Shown here in pieces: positions 58,839 through 64,000 of a stretch of 64,000 bases of DNA. The DNA comes from Roseomonas acroporae (lineage in GTDB: Bacteria > Pseudomonadota > Alphaproteobacteria > Acetobacterales > Acetobacteraceae), in contig NZ_JALPRX010000034.1 of NCBI RefSeq assembly GCF_023223525.1, positions 1 to 64,000 on the forward strand, read 5' to 3'. Numbering within the stretch: position 1 is the stretch's first letter; every line of letters starts with the position of its first letter. The position numbers were made by a program, and so were the translations under genes. The notes beneath the pieces were generated by a model. It saw only the letters and a program-made list of their open reading frames with translations. It was not told the DNA's origin and did no database searches.

Positions 58839-59765
58839 CTACTTGTTCCCGCCCAGCGTCTCGCCCGCGAGCTTCTCGGAAAGCTGCGCCAGCGCCGTGT
58901 GGTCCTGGCCGGGGCCGAGCAGCGCCTGCGCGGCGGCGGAAAGCTCGCGGCACAGCGCGGCGAAGGGCGTCGGCGTCTGCGTGTCGCGGCCGACCTCCAG
59001 CGCGATCGACAGGTCCTTGACCATCAGGTCGAGGCCGAAGCCGCTGTCGAAGCGCCGGCTCAGCACGTACTGGGCGAATTTCTTCTGCGTGCTGTTGTTC
59101 ATGCCGGTGGAGGCGTTCAGCACCTCCACCATCTTCGCCGCGTCCAGGCCGAAGCGCTGGCCGATCAGCAGCGCCTCGATGCCGATCAGGAAGCCGCCGG
59201 CCGAGACCAGGTTGTTGAGCGCCTTCATCGCCTGCCCGGCGCCGATCGGGCCGACCTGGGTGATGTTGGTGCCCATGGCGCGCAGCACCGGCTCGACGCG
59301 GGCGAGCAGCGCCGGGTCGCCGCCGGTCATGATGGCGAGCTCGCCGGTACGGGCGCGCGGCACGCCGCCGGAGACCGGCGCGTCCACCATGCCGATGCCG
59401 TCGGCGGCGAGCGATTCCGCGATGCGGCGGGTGACGCCGGGCGCGCCGGAGCTCATCTCGATCACGACGGCGCCCGGGCGCAGCACGCCGCGCATGGCGG
59501 TCGCCACCTCCTCCACATGCCGGCTCGTGGGCAGGATGGTGACGACGGCATCGGCCTCGCGCGCCGCCTCGGCCGGGCCCTCGGCGGCGGTGCCGCCCAG
59601 CTCGGCCGCGAATTGCGCGGCGCGGCCCGGCACGGCGTCGCAGACCGTGACGTCGAAGCCGGCGCCGAGCAGGCGGGCGGCCATCGGCCAGCCCATGTTG
59701 CCGATGCCGACGAAGCCGACGCGCCGGATCGGCGCCGCGGCGCCGGCCGAAGCGGCGCCGCTCAT
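58839..59765 (-). CDS. Beta-hydroxyacid dehydrogenase (3-hydroxyisobutyrate dehydrogenase family)
   Basis: 308 residues. VGFVGIGNMGWPMAARLL is the Rossmann loop, VDAPVSGGVPRARTGELAIM the substrate loop, and Lys181 in GAGQAMKALNNL the catalytic lysine. Relatives oxidise 3-hydroxyisobutyrate, tartronate semialdehyde (GarR) or other short hydroxyacids. It starts in the last codons of the decarboxylase-like gene (ATGA overlap) and forms a two-gene unit divergent from a GntR regulator. Confidence 0.88.
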   Translation of the reverse strand: MSGAASAGAAAPIRRVGFVGIGNMGWPMAARLLGAGFDVTVCDAVPGRAAQFAAELGGTAAEGPAEAAREADAVVTILPTSRHVEEVATAMRGVLRPGAVVIEMSSGAPGVTRRIAESLAADGIGMVDAPVSGGVPRARTGELAIMTGGDPALLARVEPVLRAMGTNITQVGPIGAGQAMKALNNLVSAGGFLIGIEALLIGQRFGLDAAKMVEVLNASTGMNNSTQKKFAQYVLSRRFDSGFGLDLMVKDLSIALEVGRDTQTPTPFAALCRELSAAAQALLGPGQDHTALAQLSEKLAGETLGGNK

Positions 59766-60163
59766 GCCGACTTGCCCGGCAGGGCGCCTTCCTTCACCAG
59801 CACCTCGTGCGCCGCCTTGAAGGCGTCGAGGCCGGCGGGGATGCCGCAATAGGCGGTGGCGTGCAGCAGCGCCGCCTTGATCTCCTCGACGGTGACGCCG
59901 TTGTTCAGCGCGCCCTTGACGTGCAGCTTGATCTCCGGCGCGCGGTTCAGCGCGGTCAGCATGGCGAGGTTGATCAGCGAGCGCGTCTTGCGGTCCAGCG
60001 TCGGATCGCCCCAGGCCCAGCCCCAGGCCCAGCTCGTGGTGGCGCGCTGGAAGGCCATCATGAAGTCGTCGGCCTTGGCCAGAGAGGCGTCGACGTACTC
60101 GCCCCCCAGCACCTCGCGCCGGATCGGCATTCCCTTGTCGAACAGAGCGCTGTCTTCGGACAT
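59762..60163 (-). CDS. Carboxymuconolactone decarboxylase-family protein
   Basis: 133 residues. KTRSLINLAMLTALNRAPEI and EEIKAALLHATAYCGIPAGL are the CMD-family core. True PcaC decarboxylases and AhpD-like peroxidases share this fold; the single Cys in ATAYCG without the CXXC of AhpD argues for a PcaC-like or uncharacterised activity. The ATG at 60163 follows AAAGGGA. It is first of two overlapping genes. A W-rich stretch (SWAWGWAWGD) around 44-53 is unusual. Confidence 0.88.
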   Translation of the reverse strand: MSEDSALFDKGMPIRREVLGGEYVDASLAKADDFMMAFQRATTSWAWGWAWGDPTLDRKTRSLINLAMLTALNRAPEIKLHVKGALNNGVTVEEIKAALLHATAYCGIPAGLDAFKAAHEVLVKEGALPGKSA

Positions 60164-60203
60164 CGGCGTTCCCTTTCCTGGCACCCGAGCGGGTGGCGGG
60201 CCG

Positions 60204-60233
60204 GGTATAGGCCGCGCCAGGATTGTCCGTCAA
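60204..60233 (-). promoter_or_regulatory. Promoter of the decarboxylase/dehydrogenase pair
   Basis: On the minus strand, TTGACG (60233-60228) and TATACC (60209-60204) are 18 bases apart, a good sigma-70-like promoter about 45 bases upstream of the ATG. ATTG and CAAT half-sites (60222 and 60238 region) flank the -35 and could be the site of the divergent GntR protein. Confidence 0.55.
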
Positions 60234-60331
60234 TCAGGCAATATGATACCGATAGGAGAAGCCGCACCGCGCCGGGCGTCGACATGGCGGCACCGGGGCT
60301 GGCAGAAGACGGGGTCGATGAAGGGGATGCG

Positions 60332-61027
60332 ATGACGGAAGACATGCGCCTGCGCGTCGTGCCGCAGTCGATCCGCCGGCAGGTGGAGGACGGGCTGCGC
60401 GACGCCATCGCCCGGGGCCGCTTCGCGCCCGGCGAGCACCTGCCGGACCGCGTGCTGTGCGAGCTGTTCGGCGCCAGCCGCAGCGTGGTGCGCGAGGCGG
60501 TGCGGCTGCTGGAGGCCGAGGGGCTGATCGTGGTGCAGCCCAACCGCGGACCCTTCGTCGCCTTCCTCTCGGCGGCCGAGGCGGCGCAGATCTACGAGGT
60601 GCGCGGCGTGCTGGAGGCGCTGGCGGGCGAGGGCTTCGCCGCGCGCGCCTCGAAGGAGGAGCGCGCCGAGCTGCGCGGCATCTTCGCCGAGCTGGCCGCC
60701 ACCTGCCCGGAGGCCGGGCGCGAGGTGCTGCTGGCGCTCAAGCGCCGATTCTACGACGTGCTGCTGCGCGGCTGCCGCAACGCCTACGTGGCGCGCATGC
60801 TCGACCAGCTGCTGAACCGCAACACGCAGCTTCGCGCCACCTCGCTCTCCGACCCGGACCGGCTGCCGAACACGGTGGCGGAGCTGCGCCGGGTGATCGA
60901 GGCGATCGAGCGGCGCGACCCGGAGGGGGCCGCCGCCGCCTGCCGCGAGCATGTCCGTCGCGCCGCCGAGGTGGCGCTACGAATCCTGCGCGAGCACGAG
61001 CGGGCCCGGAACGCGCGCGCCGGCTGA
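60332..61027 (+). CDS. GntR-family regulator (FadR/FCD type)
   Basis: 231 residues. The wHTH at about 10-75 reads QVEDGLRDAIARGRFAPGEH and FGASRSVVREAVRLLEAEGL; the FCD ligand domain covers about 85-220 with helices including RGVLEALAGEGFAARAS and the REHVRRAAEVAL end containing a His metal ligand. AAGGGG ends five bases before the ATG. Divergent orientation suggests it controls the dehydrogenase and CMD genes, sensing a small organic acid. Confidence 0.9.
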   Translation: MTEDMRLRVVPQSIRRQVEDGLRDAIARGRFAPGEHLPDRVLCELFGASRSVVREAVRLLEAEGLIVVQPNRGPFVAFLSAAEAAQIYEVRGVLEALAGEGFAARASKEERAELRGIFAELAATCPEAGREVLLALKRRFYDVLLRGCRNAYVARMLDQLLNRNTQLRATSLSDPDRLPNTVAELRRVIEAIERRDPEGAAAACREHVRRAAEVALRILREHERARNARAG

Positions 61028-61293
61028 CGCCGGGAAGCGGCATGTCGATCGACGTCGCCCGCCCCGCCCGACGCGCTCCGTCCGTCGCGCCACGGCCGGT
61101 CGCCGGCGGGCGGGCCGGGCCGACGGCCCGGTCCGGCCTTGTCCGGCGCGGCATCACGGGGACGGCGGGACGGCCCGGCCGGCCGGTCTCACGGAAAGAG
61201 AGAGGCCCCACGGGGGCCTGTTTCCCGCGATCCCCCGTCGCGGGGTCCGGCGCGGCGCCCCCCCGGACGGGTCGGCGAACGCCGCCGCGGGCC

Positions 61294-61593
61294 TCACATG
61301 CCGAGCGCGCGCCGGTACAGGTCGAGCAGCGTCTCGTGCTCCTCGATCTCGGCCGGCTCCTGCTGGCGCTGCCGGATGATCTGCCGGATCACCTTCACGT
61401 CGAACCCGGCGGACTTCGCCTCGGCGAAGATGTCCTTGATGTCGCCGGCCAGTGCCTTGCGCTCCTCCTCCAGCCGTTCCACGCGCTCGATGATCGAGCG
61501 CAGCCGGTCCGCGGCGATGCCGCCGACCTCGGCATCCTCGGCCTGCGCCTGGCGCTCCCGGCTCGCCTTCGCCTCGTCTTCCACGTCACTCAT
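61294..61593 (-). CDS. gapR: GapR-like nucleoid-associated protein (DUF2312)
   Basis: 99 residues. IAADRLRSIIERVERLEEER and KALAGDIKDIFAEAKSAGFD with KVIRQIIRQRQQEP are the signature of GapR, which clamps overtwisted, AT-rich DNA and helps replication and segregation in alphaproteobacteria. The length is right, a coiled coil followed by basic helices. The ATG at 61593 follows GGAG; an in-frame TTG just before it is not needed. A strong marker for the class of the host. Confidence 0.93.
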   Translation of the reverse strand: MSDVEDEAKASRERQAQAEDAEVGGIAADRLRSIIERVERLEEERKALAGDIKDIFAEAKSAGFDVKVIRQIIRQRQQEPAEIEEHETLLDLYRRALGM

Positions 61594-61730
61594 CAACTCA
61601 CTCTCCGCAGGGGCGCGCGGGCAGGCACGGGGCGCGTCCGCACGCGGGTCCGGGACTCGGAGGCCGGCCTTCGGCCGAGTCCTGTCGGCGCCTTATACGA
61701 CGTGCCGGGTGGTTTGGCCCGAGGCCGCCC

Positions 61731-61794
61731 GGAAGGGAGGCCCCAGGGAAGGGAGGCCCCAGGGAAGGGAGGCCCCAGGGAAGGGAGGCACCGG
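61731..61794. repeat. 16-nt tandem repeat, four units
   Basis: GGAAGGGAGGCCCCAG repeated three times exactly and once imperfectly, between gapR and the small gene at 61844. The rest of this 250-base gap holds no gene. Confidence 0.85.
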
Positions 61795-61843
61795 GCGGGA
61801 GAAGCCCGTGAATGAATGCGGCCCGGGCCCTGCCGGGGCGACG

Positions 61844-62044
61844 CTACGCCCCGTGCGGCCGGTAGCCCCGCTCGGTGATGTTGCGGCGTATGGCGTGGTC
61901 CTGGTCGTCGCCCTGCAGGGGGCTGTCCTCGGGCCGCAGGCCGGGCTCGGCATGGGTGTCCTGCGGGTCGCCGTCGCCGAGGCCACCGGGGGGATTGGCG
62001 CTGCGGTCGGCCGGCGGAACCGGCGGCAAGGGCAAGGTCGGCAT
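61844..62044 (-). CDS. Small proline-rich hypothetical protein
   Basis: 66 residues. I do not recognise it. A Pro-rich start (MPTLPLPPVPPADRS) leads to an acidic middle with AEPGLRPEDSPLQG and ends AIRRNITERGYRPHG. AGGGAG lies nine bases before the ATG; an ATG two codons upstream is too close. The lack of long competing frames and the good ribosome site support it, though the codon pattern alone is not decisive. Confidence 0.5.
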   Translation of the reverse strand: MPTLPLPPVPPADRSANPPGGLGDGDPQDTHAEPGLRPEDSPLQGDDQDHAIRRNITERGYRPHGA

Positions 62045-62162
62045 GGTCATCGTCTCCCTGGCGCCCCGAACGCCGCCCCCGGTGGGAGCGTTCCATCCGG
62101 CACGCCACGGCGGCGGCGCGGCGCCGCGCGGGCAGCTGGCCCCCGGCCTCTCGAACAGGTTC

Positions 62163-63164
62163 TCACTCCCGCCAGGGGCGGCGGCCCCACAGCGCCCGTG
62201 CCGCCTCGTCGCCCGACAGGATGAAGGCGCGGTAGTCGGCGCCGAGGCGCGGCGCCGCCGGGAGGTTCAGGCGTTGCGCATCGGCCAGGAAGCCCGGCGA
62301 GCGCATCGCCGCGCCGAAGGCCTCGACCAGCCGCTCGCGGATCGCGTCCGGCAGGCCGGGCGGCGCCACCACGCCGCGCGCCGAGCCGCCGGTGACCGCG
62401 AAGCCCTGCTCGCGGAAGGTCGGCACGTCGGGCGTGCCGGACCAGCGTTCGGCACCGCCCTGCGCCAGGGCGCGCACCTTGCCCTCGCGCAGCAAGGCGC
62501 TGGCCTCGCTCATGTTGAAGGAGCCGAAGGCGAGGCGGCCGCCCAGCAGGTCGGTGATGATCGGCGCCGTGCCGTTGTAGGGGATGTGGGCGAGCCGCAC
62601 GCCCGCCGCCTCCTCGAAGGCGATGCCGAGCAGGTGGTCGTCCGAGCCGACACCCGAGGTGCCGTAGGCGAGCGCCTCCGGCGCCCGCTTCGCCGCCGCC
62701 TGCAGCTCGCCCAGACTGCGGATCGGGCTCTCCGGCGGCACGAAGAAGCCGCCCGGATCGTCCACCACGTTGGCGATGTAGGTGAAGTCCGGCACCCGGT
62801 ACTGCACCCGCCGCTCCAGGGCGATGGTGCTCAGCGCCGGGGTGGTGACGCAGCCCAGCGTGTAGCCGTCCGGCGCGGCGCGGAAGGCCGCCTCGAAGCC
62901 GAGCTGGCCGCCGGCGCCCACCCGGTTCTCGACCACGAAGCGCGCCCCCGGCAGGTGCGGCGCCACGTGCTGCACCACCACGCGCGCCATCACGTCCACG
63001 CCGCCGGCGGGCGGGAAGGGCACGATCACCGTGACGGGCTGTTCCGCGGGCCAGGCGGCGGCACGCGCCGGGCGGATCGCCGGTGCGCCGAAGCCGAGCC
63101 CGATGCCGGCCCCGGCACCGAGCAGACGCAGCGCGGCACGGCGGCCCGCGTGACATGACGGCAT
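62163..63164 (-). CDS. Bug-family tripartite tricarboxylate receptor
   Basis: 333 residues. A twin-Arg signal (GRRAALRLLGAGAGIGLGFG) is followed by VTVIVPFPPAGGVDVMARVV (canonical ligand loop), RVGAGGQLGFEAAFRAAPDG and IPYNGTAPIITDLLGGRLAF. GGAGGAAG precedes the ATG. It is the third orphan receptor of this family in the window; the membrane partners TctA and TctB must be elsewhere. Confidence 0.92.
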   Translation of the reverse strand: MPSCHAGRRAALRLLGAGAGIGLGFGAPAIRPARAAAWPAEQPVTVIVPFPPAGGVDVMARVVVQHVAPHLPGARFVVENRVGAGGQLGFEAAFRAAPDGYTLGCVTTPALSTIALERRVQYRVPDFTYIANVVDDPGGFFVPPESPIRSLGELQAAAKRAPEALAYGTSGVGSDDHLLGIAFEEAAGVRLAHIPYNGTAPIITDLLGGRLAFGSFNMSEASALLREGKVRALAQGGAERWSGTPDVPTFREQGFAVTGGSARGVVAPPGLPDAIRERLVEAFGAAMRSPGFLADAQRLNLPAAPRLGADYRAFILSGDEAARALWGRRPWRE

Positions 63165-63261
63165 CGTACTTCCTCCCTCCTGCTTCGCCCCGGGGACGGC
63201 ATGGCCCGGCCGGCGGCGACGCCCGCCCATGCCCACGCGCCGGTCCCGGCCTGGGCGGCTG

Positions 63262-63321
63262 CCGTTGCGGCTCCCCGGCGCGGCTCCCGTGGGGGGGGGC
63301 CGCGCCGGGGAGCCGCAACGG
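63262..63321. repeat. 23-bp perfect inverted repeat with poly-G loop
   Basis: Arms 63262-63284 (CCGTTGCGGCTCCCCGGCGCGG then C) and 63299-63321 are exactly complementary. The 14-base loop ends in a run of G that extends into the right arm. Both flanking genes point outwards, so it is not a normal terminator. Confidence 0.85.
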
Positions 63322-63519
63322 GAGCGCGGCCCGGCGCTTCGCGCGGGGAGTATCGCCCCAACCCCCGCGCCGCCGCCAGTGAGGGCGGGGCGGTGCCGAG
63401 ACGCGGGCGGCTTCGCCCGCCGTACGTTTCCGGCGGCCGGTGCCGCCGCCGTCGTATCCCTCCCGCGCCTCGCCCGGCATGCTCGGCCCACGAGGATACG
63501 AGTCGAAAAAGCCGACTCT

Positions 63520-63534
63520 GTTCGCTATATGTTC
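63520..63534 (+). promoter_or_regulatory. LexA (SOS) box, alphaproteobacterial GTTC-N7-GTTC
   Basis: GTTCGCTATATGTTC at exactly the published alphaproteobacterial spacing. TCGAAA (63503-63508) and TATATG (63526-63531) form a -35/-10 pair with a 17-base spacer, so the box covers the -10 element, as expected for a repressor. The downstream ATG is 20 bases beyond the box. Confidence 0.7.
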
Positions 63535-63554
63535 CATGAGCAAGGAGAGCGTTG

Positions 63555-63899
63555 ATGGCAGGCAAAAAGGGTGGCGGACGGCCGCCGGCGCGGGCGGCGA
63601 GCCCGCTGAACGAGGCGCTCAGGCGCGTGCAGGAGATGGTCGGGCGCGGCTTCGTCCCGGCCCGGGTAGGCCGGGAGGTCGAGGGGATCGTCGCCGGCTG
63701 GCGCGCCGAGGGCCAGGGCGACCTGGTCGAGGAGCTGCTGGAGCAGCTGCAGGCCGGCGTCGAGGCCGCGTCGGACTCGATGGCCGAGCTGGACCCCGAC
63801 AGCAAGGCGGCGATGCGGGCGGGCGAGAACGCGCTGGCGGCCCTGACCGCGGCCCGGGACGCGGCGCGGCAGGATGCCGGGGTGCCCGCGCTGGGCTGA
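63555..63899 (+). CDS. Hypothetical protein, predicted SOS-regulated
   Basis: 114 residues, unrecognised. A basic, Gly-rich N-terminus (AGKKGGGRPPARAA) is followed by predominantly helical sequence: LNEALRRVQEMVGRGFVPAR, GDLVEELLEQLQAGVEAASD, and AMRAGENALAALTAARDAAR. No Cys, no signal peptide. AAGGAGA is six bases from the ATG; an in-frame TTG one codon earlier is too close. The LexA-type box in its promoter suggests induction after DNA damage; helical, acidic C-terminal part with basic tail would suit a small DNA- or protein-binding factor, but that is guesswork. Confidence 0.75.
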   Translation: MAGKKGGGRPPARAASPLNEALRRVQEMVGRGFVPARVGREVEGIVAGWRAEGQGDLVEELLEQLQAGVEAASDSMAELDPDSKAAMRAGENALAALTAARDAARQDAGVPALG

Positions 63900-64000
63900 A
63901 CCCTTCCCCCCCGGCCGGCCGTTGGGATCGCGGCCCGCCGGTCGGGGGCGAACGGCCCAGGGGAGAACCCCGGGCGGTCCGGCCGCCTTCAGGCGGCGGG

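Larger units (their letters stand above)
63165..63554. other. Intergenic region with a large hairpin and a LexA-type promoter
   Basis: 390 bases with no gene. Holds the 23-bp inverted repeat (63262-63321), the LexA-type box (63520-63534) and an AAGGAGA site before the last gene. Confidence 0.7.

Noticed and set aside
58684-58953. A minus-strand frame of 89 codons downstream of the hydroxyacid dehydrogenase
   Set aside because: It overlaps the end of the dehydrogenase gene and its sequence is the 24-nt repeat; no ribosome site.

Overview
The window is a 64-kb piece of a very GC-rich alphaproteobacterial chromosome, most likely from the Acetobacteraceae (Roseomonas-like). The inference rests on a GapR/DUF2312 gene (61294-61593), a GTTC-N7-GTTC LexA-type box at the right end, long overlapping G+C-rich reading frames, three orphan Bug-type (tripartite tricarboxylate) receptors and two CaiB/BaiF CoA-transferases. 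I see no rRNA, tRNA, CRISPR array, phage or transposase gene.

Left part (1-24,650): a small membrane protein, a MarR regulator, an M17 aminopeptidase, a lytic transglycosylase with a SPOR domain, a PcaF-type thiolase, a nitroreductase, a class-III aminotransferase, a CaiB transferase and a second CaiB homologue with permuted domain order. Then come a hotdog thioesterase overlapping hutI, a MOSC protein, a PuuE-like deacetylase and a lipocalin. hisI is divergent from a Zur-like Fur protein whose stop overlaps lpxB. A Gfo/Idh/MocA oxidoreductase, a Bug receptor and secD-secF follow.

Middle (24,880-36,030): a short DnaK-like Hsp70, then a tandem glycine riboswitch in front of gcvT-gcvH-gcvP (glycine cleavage system), a membrane fatty-acid desaturase, and a FIST-domain sensor protein next to a histidine kinase.

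Right-centre (36,350-57,455): 21 kb of genes all on the + strand that look like one catabolic island. It holds a NitT/TauT-type ABC transporter, two FAD aromatic hydroxylases, a three-subunit molybdenum hydroxylase, an ACMSD-like amidohydrolase/decarboxylase, an extra NMT1-like binding protein, a fused LigB/LigA-type ring-cleavage dioxygenase, an aldehyde dehydrogenase, a gamma-glutamyltransferase-like Ntn hydrolase, a MarR regulator and a complete branched-chain-type ABC transporter. The logic (hydroxylate next to a ring nitrogen, hydroxylate again, decarboxylate, cleave the ring, oxidise the aldehyde, hydrolyse an amide) resembles picolinate/nicotinate degradation but uses a LigAB-type dioxygenase. 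The substrate is unknown; this is the best candidate for an undescribed pathway.

Right end (57,470-64,000): a Bug receptor, a beta-hydroxyacid dehydrogenase plus carboxymuconolactone-decarboxylase pair divergent from a GntR/FCD regulator, gapR, a small proline-rich protein, another Bug receptor, and a small gene of unknown function behind a LexA-type box.

The non-coding fraction is rich in repeats. One palindromic family (GGGGTCCGGGGC-type) occurs at least five times, even inside operons. A second family of about 85 bp carries a hairpin whose arms differ between copies but still pair. Many genes contain in-frame 12-, 15- or 24-nt tandem repeats.
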